A DNA stretch of 64,000 bases. Origin: Siccibacter turicensis LMG 23730. Lineage in GTDB: Bacteria > Pseudomonadota > Gammaproteobacteria > Enterobacterales > Enterobacteriaceae. This document shows positions 45,960 to 54,705 of this stretch, one piece after another. The DNA lies in the NCBI RefSeq assembly GCF_000463155.2, contig NZ_AWFZ01000050.1, positions 124,001-188,000 on the forward strand, written 5' to 3'. Under the pieces are notes generated by a model, which saw only the letters and a list, made by a program, of their open reading frames with translations, was not told where the DNA came from and searched no databases. Every line of letters begins with the position of its first letter. The first letter of the stretch is position 1. Made by a program: the position numbers and the translations under genes.

Positions 45960-47501
45960 TTATGAACCGATAAACTCTTCGACTTCGTTTTTAATCAGGG
46001 TCACATGCGGCCCGTAAACCACCTGTACTCCCTCTCCACGGATAAATGCCCCACGACTGCCAAGTTGTTTAAAAGCGTCCACAACCACGCTTTGCGGGTT
46101 TTTGACCGTGATACGAAGACGGGTGGCGCAGCAGTCCACATCAATAATATTGTCCCGGCCACCCAGCGCCTGCACGATGCCCGCTGCACGCTCGTTACCA
46201 CCGACAGATGCAACCGGGGTTTCATCGTCGGCTTCCTCTTCACGGCCCGGCGTTTTCAACTGACGCCATTTGATAAGGAAGCGGAAGGAGAAGTAGTACA
46301 GGCAGAACATCACAGCACCGAGCGGAAGCATCAGCAGCCAGTTGGTTTTGGCATTACCCTGAAGAACACCGAACAGCAGGAAGTCGATAAGTCCGCCGGA
46401 GAACGTTTGTCCGACTGTGATTTGCAGAATGTGTGTGAGCATGAATGCCACACCGGTGAGCACAATGTGCACGCCGTACAGCAGCGGTGCACAGAACATG
46501 AAGGCAAATTCCAGCGGTTCTGTGATACCGGTGACAAACGCAGTCAGCGCAGCGGACAGCATCAGACTGGCCACTTTTTTCTTGTTCTCAGGACGGGCGG
46601 AGTGGTAGATGGCCAGGGCTGCACCCGGCAGACCGAACATGAAGTCCGCGAAACGTCCGGCCATGAAACGGGATACCCCAATGTAGTACTGCGTTACCGA
46701 GGGGTCGGCCAACTGAGCAAAGAAGATTTTCTGCGTCCCCTGCACCAGATGCCCGTTCACCATCTGCTCACCGCCCACGCTGGTCAGCCAGAAAGGCAGG
46801 TAGAACAGGTGATGGAGACCGAGGGGGATGAGGCATTTAAGGATCATGCCGTAGAACAGGGTGCCGATATAACCGGTTTTCTCAACCAGGCCACCCAGAT
46901 GGGTAATGCCCGTCTGGATATGTGGCCAGACCCAGAACAGAGCGACGCCAAGGAAGATGGCAAAAAAGCAACTAACGATAGGTACGAAACGGGAACCGCT
47001 GAAAAAAGCCAGCAGGCTTGGCAGCTCCGTTTTACCGAACCGTTTCTGGACCCAGAAGGCCAGCAGGCCGCTCATTATCCCGCCCATCACACCGGTTTGC
47101 AGGGTGGTAATCCCCATCACACTCGCCTGCCCGGCTGCGGCCAGGTTCTCTGTCGCGAGTGTTCCGGACAGTAACAGCGACGCGTTGATCGCCTTGTTCA
47201 TGACGATAAAACAAAGTACTGCCGCAAGACCGGCCGTTCCTTTGTCGCTGCGGGCCATCCCGACGGCAATACCCACCGCAAACAGCAGAGAGAGGTTATC
47301 GAAGACCACGCTGCCGCACAGTTTCATGACGGTAAAAATCGCCTGAATCACGTCACTGTTGAGGGCGGGATAGGTAGAGAGGGTAACCGGATTGGTAAAA
47401 ACGCCGCCGAATCCCAGAAGCAGGCCTGCAGCAGGCAGAACGGCAATAGGCAGCATAAACGATTTACCCAGGTTTTGTGCTCCGGCAAACAGTTTGCTCA
47501 T
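45960..47501 (-). CDS. PTS glucose/N-acetylglucosamine-type EIICB
   Basis: A 513-residue permease. The IIC part (about 1-400) has the substrate motif GITEPLEF near residue 318; the IIB domain at the C-terminus holds the phosphorylated cysteine in DCCATRLR (C458). It resembles the NagE/PtsG/MalX group. IIA would come from Crr. First gene of an operon with the sulfatase, epimerase, RpiR regulator and two DUF202 genes; a sulfated hexosamine or glucose derivative is a plausible substrate. Confidence 0.88.
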   Translation of the reverse strand: MSKLFAGAQNLGKSFMLPIAVLPAAGLLLGFGGVFTNPVTLSTYPALNSDVIQAIFTVMKLCGSVVFDNLSLLFAVGIAVGMARSDKGTAGLAAVLCFIVMNKAINASLLLSGTLATENLAAAGQASVMGITTLQTGVMGGIMSGLLAFWVQKRFGKTELPSLLAFFSGSRFVPIVSCFFAIFLGVALFWVWPHIQTGITHLGGLVEKTGYIGTLFYGMILKCLIPLGLHHLFYLPFWLTSVGGEQMVNGHLVQGTQKIFFAQLADPSVTQYYIGVSRFMAGRFADFMFGLPGAALAIYHSARPENKKKVASLMLSAALTAFVTGITEPLEFAFMFCAPLLYGVHIVLTGVAFMLTHILQITVGQTFSGGLIDFLLFGVLQGNAKTNWLLMLPLGAVMFCLYYFSFRFLIKWRQLKTPGREEEADDETPVASVGGNERAAGIVQALGGRDNIIDVDCCATRLRITVKNPQSVVVDAFKQLGSRGAFIRGEGVQVVYGPHVTLIKNEVEEFIGS

Positions 47502-47524
47502 AAAGACCCCTGATGTTGGTGTTA

Positions 47525-47573
47525 TGAAATTTATGTTTCATGTTATATTGTAATTAATGAAAACTATATTTCG
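47525..47573. promoter_or_regulatory. Two TGAAA-N6-TTTC inverted repeats, putative RpiR operators
   Basis: TGAAA-N6-TTTCA (47525-47540) and TGAAA-N6-TTTCG (47558-47573) are 33 bp apart centre to centre, about three helical turns. They sit in the 157-bp divergent region between the PTS operon and the maturase gene. Confidence 0.6.
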
Positions 47574-47658
47574 ATCATTTCCGGTCTAAGTCAAAACACA
47601 TTGATAAAACAGTGAGCAATATCACTAATCTTCATGTGTTATTTATTCAGGAGCGACC

Positions 47659-48885
47659 ATGAACAAACCTTTCCATCTGATGGCCAAGCCCGTCAGCTAT
47701 CAGTGCAATATTGCCTGCGATTACTGCTTCTACCTGGAAAAAGAGCAAGGCACGCTGAAACCCCGCAAGCCCGCACGGCATATGGATGATGGCACGCTTG
47801 AAGCCTATGTTCGGCAGTACATTGAGGCCAACCCAGGCCCGGAGGTGGAATTCACCTGGCAGGGAGGCGAGCCAACGCTTGCGGGCATTCCGTTTTATGA
47901 AAAGGCGCTGCAGCTGCAAAGCAAATATGCCGGGAAGAAGCGTATCAGTAACAGCATGCAGACCAACGGTGTGCTGATTGATGAGGCCTGGGCTGAATTT
48001 CTGGCGAAACATCAGTTTCTGGTCGGCCTTTCGATTGATGGCCCGGCCTGGCTACATGACCGTTACCGGAAAACCCGAAGTGAACAGTCGGTGTTTAACA
48101 AAGTACTGCGGGCCATGGAATTGCTGAAGAAACACCGTGTTGATGTGAATGTTCTGACGGTCATCAACAATGTTACCGCTGAACATCCGCAGGAGATTTA
48201 CGCGTATCTGACACAGGAACTGAAGGCTGAATTTGTTCAGTTTATCCCGGCGGTCGAGCAACGTCCGGCTAATGAAAAGTACGGTGAATTACTCTACCCG
48301 CAGACACTCGCCGGTTCCGTCACCGAGTGGTCTGTATCAGGGGAGCAATGGGGGAAATTCATGAAAGGGGTATTCGACGTTTGGGTACGCAGGGACGTTG
48401 GCCGTGTGTACGTTCAGCTGTTTGACAGCGCGCTGGCGGCCTGGCTGGGAGAGAAGCCATCCCTGTGTGTGATGCAGTCTTCCTGTGGCTTTGGCCTGGT
48501 GGTAGAACAAAATGGCGACGTCTACAGCTGCGACCACTATGTATACCCGGAGCACCGACTGGGAAATCTGCGGCGCGACAGTCTGGCGAAGATGGCCGCC
48601 AGTAAGCAGCAGCGTAAATTTGGGCTTGCCAAAACAGAGGTGAGTGCAGAATGCATGCGTTGTGAGTGGCGATTTGCCTGCCATGGCGGCTGCCCCAAAC
48701 ACCGTATCCACAAAATGGGCGAGCGCTGGCATAACCACCTGTGTGCGGGCTATAAGGCGATGTTCAGTCATATGGATCCTTACATGCGCTATATGGCCGA
48801 GCAAATCCGGATGCAGCGACCCCCCGCAAATGTAATGTATGTGGAGATGCCGGCTGGCTCACCTCTCCGCACGCTAACGCCTTGA
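47659..48885 (+). CDS. Anaerobic sulfatase-maturating enzyme (radical SAM/SPASM)
   Basis: A 408-residue radical SAM enzyme. The [4Fe-4S] motif is C16-x3-C20-x2-C23 (CNIACDYC), and a C-terminal SPASM region carries the auxiliary-cluster cysteines (CGFGLVV, YSCDHY, CMRCEWRFACHGGCP). It oxidises the active-site Cys of sulfatases to formylglycine without oxygen. AGGAG precedes the ATG. It is divergent from the sulfatase operon, its evident client. Confidence 0.92.
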   Translation: MNKPFHLMAKPVSYQCNIACDYCFYLEKEQGTLKPRKPARHMDDGTLEAYVRQYIEANPGPEVEFTWQGGEPTLAGIPFYEKALQLQSKYAGKKRISNSMQTNGVLIDEAWAEFLAKHQFLVGLSIDGPAWLHDRYRKTRSEQSVFNKVLRAMELLKKHRVDVNVLTVINNVTAEHPQEIYAYLTQELKAEFVQFIPAVEQRPANEKYGELLYPQTLAGSVTEWSVSGEQWGKFMKGVFDVWVRRDVGRVYVQLFDSALAAWLGEKPSLCVMQSSCGFGLVVEQNGDVYSCDHYVYPEHRLGNLRRDSLAKMAASKQQRKFGLAKTEVSAECMRCEWRFACHGGCPKHRIHKMGERWHNHLCAGYKAMFSHMDPYMRYMAEQIRMQRPPANVMYVEMPAGSPLRTLTP

Positions 48886-48931
48886 TCCTGCCAGCCTTTG
48901 CGAGCATCATCGCAGTTTACTTATTTAGCTG

Positions 48932-49825
48932 ATGAATGCTGACGTCATGGCCACCTCCGATACGCTCGACGCCTTTGGCAAAAAACTTTCTGAACCGAAA
49001 ATTTGGCGCAAGGGCGACCAGCGTGCGCCGCATAAGCCTTTGCTGTTGCTTTACGTGCTGTCGAACTACAAGCGCGGCCACGGCAGACTGTTCGATTACG
49101 GCACCGAGATCCATGAGCCACTGCTGAGCCTGCTGGAGCGCTACGGGCCGACGCGCCGCCAGCATGAACCGACGATGCCGTTCTGGCGCCTGCGCGGCGA
49201 CGGGTTCTGGGAACTGGAGAACGCCGAGCGCTGCTCCACCACCGGCAGCAAAGAGCCGCCCAGACGCGAACTGTTTGATAATAAGGTTGCAGGCGGCTTC
49301 GACGTGAATCATTTCGCTCTGATCGACGAAAACCGCGCCGTGATTGATGTGCTGGCAACCCAGATCCTTGAAAAGCATTTCCCGGTGGGCATCCAGCAAA
49401 CCCTCGCCGATGAACTGGGCTTCGATATCGTGTTGTCCCTTAAGCAGCGCGACCCGGCGTTTCGGCTCAACGTGCTGCGCGCTTACAACTACCGCTGCGC
49501 CATCTGCGGCTTCGACATGCGCCATGACAACGCCCCAATAGCCCTTGAAGCCGCGCATATTCGCTGGAAACAGTTCAACGGCCCGTGTGAAGTCCCAAAC
49601 GGGCTGGCGTTATGCTCGATTCACCACAACGCATTCGACCGCGGCGCGATTGGCCTGGACAGCGACATGCGCGTGGTGGTGTCGGAAGGCGTAAACGGCA
49701 ATGGGATGGTACAGAAGCTGTTCTGGGATTTTGCCGGAGAAGAAATTGAGCTACCGAAAGCGTCGGAAAATTATCCGCGAGAGGCGTTTGTGGAGTGGCA
49801 TCGGCGGGAAGTGTTTAGAGGGTGA
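48932..49825 (+). CDS. HNH endonuclease of the phosphorothioate-DNA-restricting type
   Basis: A 297-residue protein. The N-terminal part (about 28-100, KGDQRAPHKPLLLLYVL, PTRRQHEPTMPFWRLRGDG) resembles the sulfur-binding domain of ScoMcrA-type enzymes. The C-terminal HNH nuclease has the zinc cysteines YRCAICGFD, then LEAAHIRW and LCSIHHNAFDRG with the catalytic His. Such enzymes cut DNA modified by phosphorothioation. No dnd genes are nearby. The start is uncertain between 48932 and 48947; neither has a good ribosome site. Confidence 0.82.
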   Translation: MNADVMATSDTLDAFGKKLSEPKIWRKGDQRAPHKPLLLLYVLSNYKRGHGRLFDYGTEIHEPLLSLLERYGPTRRQHEPTMPFWRLRGDGFWELENAERCSTTGSKEPPRRELFDNKVAGGFDVNHFALIDENRAVIDVLATQILEKHFPVGIQQTLADELGFDIVLSLKQRDPAFRLNVLRAYNYRCAICGFDMRHDNAPIALEAAHIRWKQFNGPCEVPNGLALCSIHHNAFDRGAIGLDSDMRVVVSEGVNGNGMVQKLFWDFAGEEIELPKASENYPREAFVEWHRREVFRG

Positions 49826-50199
49826 GTGCAAGGGGCTGAGCCTAATTTCAACATTATATGATCAGAACGTTAGCGGACATTCCATTCTGTGACCGCTGAA
49901 TAAGTTTTAACTATTATCCCCTGACCTGATTATATGAATTAGTACCGGGTCAGACCCAGCGACAGAGTTCCTGACCGATAGAATCTATAACATGCTTGTA
50001 GAATCACTGCCTGCCTGTTTCACACTTGATTATTTCATGTGCTTCAGGAGAGTAAAGCTTGCGGATTAGCCAGCAACTAAAAATCACTTCATCACCTTTA
50101 AAAGGAGCCTGTCAAAAATAGCTTAATCATTTACCCTCCGGCCAAACACGAAGTAATACCCCATCTTCTTTATCAAGCTTTATTTAAAAAGGACGTGAA
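49826..50199. other. A+T-rich intergenic region at the edge of the mobile segment
   Basis: No gene, RNA or clear terminator can be supported in these 374 bases. Base composition shifts to A+T-rich after about 49830 and stays so to about 58800, apart from the second IS remnant. Confidence 0.5.
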
Positions 50200-50475
50200 T
50201 CACCTTACCTTTTTAAAAATAATGAGAATAAGCACCATAGCAATAATTGACCCGCTAAAAGAAACAACAAGTAACTGGTCAAAATAGCCTTCGTACAATT
50301 CGGCTATAGCTCTGCATGTTTCCGCTGGAACACTCTTATCATAAAACGATCCTTTGTATTTTATCGTGATACCAAAATCCAGAGCGATCAATATTATTTT
50401 GCCCAAGTAAACCCCGATCATCAGCAAAATCATAAACCAGCGGATAAAGAATTTCGTATTATTAGTTAACTTCAT
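50200..50475 (-). CDS. Small two-helix membrane protein (91 aa)
   Basis: The product has two transmembrane helices (about 11-33 and 66-87) with a polar loop between them containing one cysteine. TAGGA six bases before the ATG supports translation. Basic residues at both ends suggest cytoplasmic termini. No family is recognised; small membrane proteins next to mobile DNA are sometimes immunity or entry-exclusion proteins, but nothing here shows this. Confidence 0.55.
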   Translation of the reverse strand: MKLTNNTKFFIRWFMILLMIGVYLGKIILIALDFGITIKYKGSFYDKSVPAETCRAIAELYEGYFDQLLVVSFSGSIIAMVLILIIFKKVR

Positions 50476-50825
50476 AAGATTCCTACGATTCCGCCCGTAG
50501 TAGTTTTATCACCCAGAGTAATCACTTTAAGCTTTGACATAAGCCTCTTCCTTGAAAGCTACACTCGTCCCTTAAAACGCGCATAGTAGATCCAATTGTT
50601 TCTTATGTAAATCCCTGAAAAATCGTAGCGCATAGTCGTTTATAGTTAAGATAGTCTACAAGTCACTTATATATTCATGGCATATTTAAGTTACGCCTGA
50701 TATGGAATTGAATATTTTTGCGGACCAGACACATATCATTATTTTATTATTAATTATGCTGATATTTGCCTCAAATATTTACCTGGAAAAGAGGTTGCAC
50801 AGTTTTCCTTTAAGAATAAACAAAT
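50476..50825. other. Intergenic A+T-rich region before the first IS remnant
   Basis: No coding or RNA feature is supported in these 350 bases. Confidence 0.45.
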
Positions 50826-51467
50826 TGACCTGTTACTGTTAATTAATAAACACCGATGTTAGTAATGGTTTCATTAACAACGTAAGTGTATTCATATTAA
50901 GAGACATGTTTCCGACAAACAGGCCATCAGTTTCCTACGTGAGGCCGGAGCAGTGGTTTCTACACGTTAACTCTGCCACAGACATTCTGTTTTAGACGCT
51001 ACATTTTATCCCTGTCACAATGCCCGTAGGCTGGCAGGTCCTTCGATTATTCGGTTCAGCGTGCGGCTGCTAACACCAGCTATCTATAAGCATCACTGCG
51101 CTGACACTTGAACGCCGCCGTTTTAGTTACCGGCGTAATCTGGCAGCTTGTGGAGTGAAGGTCTTTGCGTTAGACACACGCGCGTGTACCGCCTTTATCA
51201 TCTCAGCGGTCTGGGCGTGAAACGCGGAGCGGATTTATTGAGACGCTTTCACGATGAATGTTTGAATAAACACTGGTTCAGCGACGTCAGCCGTGCCAGG
51301 ATAATCATTAATGACTGGCGGCAGGATTACAACGAGCGCCGTCCATATTCTGCACTGAATTATCAGACGCCATCAAAGGTTGCAGTACGGTGGCGGAATG
51401 GGAAATGTGAAGGTAAACAAACCGACATTACTAAATGACGGTTGTATCTAATACTTCGGGCAAGTCA
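50826..51467 (+). mobile_element. IS3-family remnant 1 (internally deleted)
   Basis: The left end TGACCTGTTACTG and right end CGGGCAAGTCA are degenerate inverted repeats. The start of orfA is recognisable but broken by stops (TTTCCGACAAACAGGCCATC, compare 52913 on), the middle is deleted, and the orfB end is open. The 642-bp length compares with an expected 1.2-1.3 kb. Its ends and orfB tail match remnant 2 in the same orientation. Confidence 0.75.
51148..51438 (+). pseudogene. IS3-family transposase orfB fragment (remnant 1)
   Basis: A 96-codon open remnant. [12 protein letters not shown] from near the start of OrfB is joined directly to [15 protein letters not shown] and the C-terminal [19 protein letters not shown], so the DDE catalytic core is missing apart from the last part. 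It is not functional. Confidence 0.85.
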
Positions 51468-51512
51468 CAGGCGCAAAAAAAAGATGTCCGTTGAGGTCTA
51501 TTGATGTTTCCA

Positions 51513-51532
51513 TGGTGCGGAGGCCGGACTCG
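51513..51532 (+). other. Degenerate copy of the leuX 3' end, putative distal attachment site
   Basis: The sequence TGGTGCGGAGGCCGGACTCG matches the 3' end of leuX (58966 on) with one gap and one mismatch over about 21 bases, in the same orientation. Direct repeats of the tRNA 3' end mark the far boundary of islands inserted by P4-type integrases. Confidence 0.6.
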
Positions 51533-51751
51533 CCCTCATGAAGTAATTATCTGAATTACAAGAAATAAAAAAACAAAAACATTGACAATGTATACTCATC
51601 TGTATACTTAACCGCGCAGCTTCCTAGTTCATCGAATGCACGTAACGGTCAAGTATGTGCCGATTAGAACCTCCACCTTAGGAAAGTTTTGGTAATTTAC
51701 ATTAGTATCCGGATATGTATGTCCATAGGAATCTTAATGAACAGTCTAATC

Positions 51752-52612
51752 TTATAAATCCTGATCTAATTTATACCTTCTCAATACAATATAACTAAGA
51801 TCACCACACCACAGTATTGGTTTACCTGTTGTAGCATATGTACAAGTACCAATAATTAGTGCATGGCATCCATCTAATTCATCAAGACTATTTTTAACCT
51901 TGAATTGCTCTTTAAATTCAACTGAAATATCACCATTAATACAAATACTTAACCCTGATTTAATGTTACCTGCATTTAACCAAATTTTGCCATCTTTTGT
52001 TTGCCCAACATCACTAATGAAGCCCCAAAAAACTCTACGAGCTCCGTCCATCCATTGTGCAACATTACTAAATTCTACAAACAGCTCCCCTCCTCGGTCC
52101 GGTAAATCATTAAATAATTGATCTTTAAACCCCACCTTTTTATCGACGTAGCATAGACCTTTTGACTGCACCAACTTGTAGAGTAGGTTTTTTAAAGTAA
52201 AATGTGCTGGATATTTTAAACTTCCACCATCAGCCGTTTTTTCACTCGTAAGCTTTTGTCCCTGAGGTGTAGTTTCAGGGTTTTCCCATGCTGTTTTAAC
52301 ATTAATGTCGTAGCCTTGAGTTAAGCTCAAATCTAATACTATGCCAATGTCGGCATCCGAAGCTGGCAATCCTCTATTTTCATCACCCTCGCCTACAGCT
52401 TCGTATGTAGTCCCTAATGAGCAGTTTTCTTGGTGATGGGCACAAAAATGCGGTGAGTCATTTCCGTAACTTGAACGTCTAAACCATGCATCACCCTTAC
52501 ATTCGATACAAAGTAAACTCCGTCTCTTTCGTTGGATCTCAGCAACAGGCAACGCATAAAAAGCATCCGCGCCCCATTCCTTTTCATCAATAGTACAGAA
52601 AGCTTTTTCCAC
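51752..52612 (-). CDS. Uncharacterised protein with N-terminal Zn-ribbon-like motif
   Basis: A 286-residue protein. Residues about 32-65 carry CIEC...HFCAHH, a zinc-ribbon-like set. A motif-poor alpha/beta domain follows. The GTG at 52612 is preferred because GGAGG lies eight bases upstream; a longer ATG-started form to 52651 is possible. Low G+C and rare codons point to transfer. It lies between the two IS3 remnants just inside the putative attachment repeat. No family is recognised. Confidence 0.6.
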   Translation of the reverse strand: MEKAFCTIDEKEWGADAFYALPVAEIQRKRRSLLCIECKGDAWFRRSSYGNDSPHFCAHHQENCSLGTTYEAVGEGDENRGLPASDADIGIVLDLSLTQGYDINVKTAWENPETTPQGQKLTSEKTADGGSLKYPAHFTLKNLLYKLVQSKGLCYVDKKVGFKDQLFNDLPDRGGELFVEFSNVAQWMDGARRVFWGFISDVGQTKDGKIWLNAGNIKSGLSICINGDISVEFKEQFKVKNSLDELDGCHALIIGTCTYATTGKPILWCGDLSYIVLRRYKLDQDL

Positions 52613-52901
52613 TACGACTCCCTCCCTCAAGCAACATATCAATCCTACCATTACTCATAAAAAAATTTAATTAGATGGTATGATCCAGTTCAAATTGTTG
52701 GAAAAAGCTATCTTCATAATTTCAGATGTCGAATATCACTTTGTAACTTTAACGTGCTGCAGAGAAAACTGCGATTATGTTTAACCTCTCGTCAAAGCCA
52801 TCCTCTTTCAACAAAAAATAGCACATCACCTGATCTGCTCACCGTTGATTAATACACCGCGATGTTAGTAATGTCTTCATAAGCCACATGAGGACATCCC
52901 C

Positions 52902-53204
52902 ATGATGAAGCGTTTTTCCGACGACCAGATCATCAGTATCCTTCGCGAGGCTGAAGCCGGGGTTTCTGCCCGTGAGCTCTGCCGCAAGCACGCCATTTCC
53001 GACGCCACCTTTTATACCTGGCGTAAGAAGTATGGCGGTATGGAGGTGCCCGAAGTTAAGCGTCTGAAATCGCTTGAGGAAGAGAACACCAGACTCAAGA
53101 AACTGCTTGCCGAAGCCATGCTGGATAAGGAGGCACTTCAGGTGACTCTGGGGCGACCTTTATCATCTGAGTGGGCTGGGCGTAAAACGCAGACGACGTC
53201 GTAA
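52902..53204 (+). pseudogene. IS3-family orfA fused to shifted orfB sequence
   Basis: The first 87 codons are a normal IS3 OrfA: helix-turn-helix (ISDATFYTWRKKYGG) and leucine zipper (LKSLEEENTRLKKLLAEAML). After KEALQV the frame runs into orfB sequence out of phase and stops. The protein could still bind DNA. Confidence 0.82.
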
Positions 53205-53265
53205 AGGGCTGGCAACAGAACGTCTGCCGCTGCTCCGCCCGGCGGCGCCCAACCTGACTTGGTCA

Positions 53266-53763
53266 ATGGATTTTGTCATGGACGCGCTCGCCACCGGTCG
53301 CAGGATCAAGTGCCTGACCTGTGCGGACGACTTCACGAAGGAGTGCCTGACAATTACCATCCCATTAGGGATTTCAGGCGTTCAGGTCACGCGTATTCTG
53401 GACAGCATTGCACTGTTTCGAGGCTATCCGGCAACGATAAGAACTGACCAAGGGCCGGAGTTCACATGCCGCGCACTGGATCAATGGGCCTTTAAGCATG
53501 GTGTTGAGTTGCGCTTAATCCAGCCGGGCAAGCCAACGCAGAACGGATTTATTGAGAGCTTTAACGGACGATTTCACGATGAATGTCTGAATGAGTCCTT
53601 GTTCAGCGATATCGTTCCCGCCAGGAAAGTCATTAATGACTGGCGGCAGGATTATAAGGAGTGTCGTCCACATTCAGCACTGAATTATCAGACGCCATCA
53701 GAGTTTGCAGCACGGTGGCGAAATGAAAAATGTGAAGGTAAACAAACCGACATTACTAACTGA
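53266..53763 (+). pseudogene. IS3-family orfB C-terminal half
   Basis: The 165-codon remnant keeps two acidic residues of the DDE core ([15 protein letters not shown]) and the Glu of [12 protein letters not shown], but the N-terminal part and the programmed frameshift region are deleted. It is presumably inactive. Confidence 0.82.
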
Positions 53764-53792
53764 TAGTTGTAACTCATACTGGGGGCAGGTCA

Positions 53793-54090
53793 CGCTTTAC
53801 GCACCTTGAGCTCCAAGAGCGCTACAACAGATATGTACTATCAGTGCATTCATGGGGGTTAACCTGACTCGTAAGACAAAAACAACTGGGTAAGAGATAC
53901 CGTCAACAACTAAGAAACAATAAACTAAAATTTTCAAAGGCTTAAAAAATACGTCATAGTGTTATGTACCTAAAAATATCCGATACCTGAAGATTTCTGC
54001 TGCTGTTAACAATCTACAGACAAAGATGTTTTCATAATACACAAATAGGTAGTAAAGTATCCATCATGACAACCCAACACCATAATTCCC
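53793..54090 (+). promoter_or_regulatory. Upstream region of the three-gene membrane/protease/beta operon
   Basis: A 298-bp A+T-rich region before the operon. Several TATAAT-like hexamers exist and none is clearly preferred. No operator palindrome was identified. Confidence 0.4.
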
Positions 54091-54705
54091 ATGAATAAAG
54101 TGACTTGTATGTTTGCTTTTTTGCTTTTAACATACGCAGCACCTCATATTGCATACGCTGAGGCGGCAACACCGGTGGCTGAAGGAGCGACACAGCCAAA
54201 CATCAGGACCCCAGTTGTAGAATCAGGCAGAATGAAATCAGGCTCAGAAGAAGTCGTCTCACAGAGCTTACAATCTCAAGATATATCAGCATTAAATTCA
54301 TTGGTTAATGATCAAAGCAAGCAAATTTTATACATGCAAAAAAAAATTGATAACCTAGAAAATAATAGTGGCCTCAATTTTGCTGTATGGACAGGCATTT
54401 TATTAACTTCTGTTGCAGTCATTCTTACTATCTTAGGTATTGTAATGGCGCTATTTTCATTTTTGGGCTATAAGAAAATGATTGCAAGCGCTAAAATTGC
54501 AGCTGAACGGATTTCTACAAAAAAAGCATCAGAGGTGACGGAGAGATTAGCTCCATCAGTTACTGAAAGCGTATTGCTGAAGTTAATAAATGAAGGTAAT
54601 TTCGACGCACTAATTTTTGATGCGGTTCAAAAAGTAACCTACCGTGGAACTGCATTCTCTTCTGGTGATTTACTAGAAGAGAATAACAAGGAGATTACTG
54701 AATGA
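54091..54705 (+). CDS. Membrane protein with signal peptide and coiled coil (operon gene 1)
   Basis: A 204-residue protein. A signal peptide (about 1-24, cleavage after AYA) leads to a periplasmic segment with a short coiled coil (QSKQILYMQKKIDNLENN, about 78-95), one transmembrane helix at about 100-125 (TGILLTSVAVILTILGIVMA) and a cytoplasmic tail of about 75 residues. The layout suits a sensor or anchor. The stop overlaps the start of the protease gene (ATGA). No family is recognised. Confidence 0.68.
   Translation: MNKVTCMFAFLLLTYAAPHIAYAEAATPVAEGATQPNIRTPVVESGRMKSGSEEVVSQSLQSQDISALNSLVNDQSKQILYMQKKIDNLENNSGLNFAVWTGILLTSVAVILTILGIVMALFSFLGYKKMIASAKIAAERISTKKASEVTERLAPSVTESVLLKLINEGNFDALIFDAVQKVTYRGTAFSSGDLLEENNKEITE

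Larger units (their letters stand above)
52831..53792 (+). mobile_element. IS3-family remnant 2 (internally deleted)
   Basis: Ends TGATCTGCTCACC and GGGGGCAGGTCA are inverted repeats. It carries an intact orfA start and a shortened orfB, in 962 bp. The deletion joins orfA after KEALQV to the middle of orfB. No matching target duplication is seen. It is better preserved than remnant 1, so it is either younger or under less decay. Confidence 0.82.
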
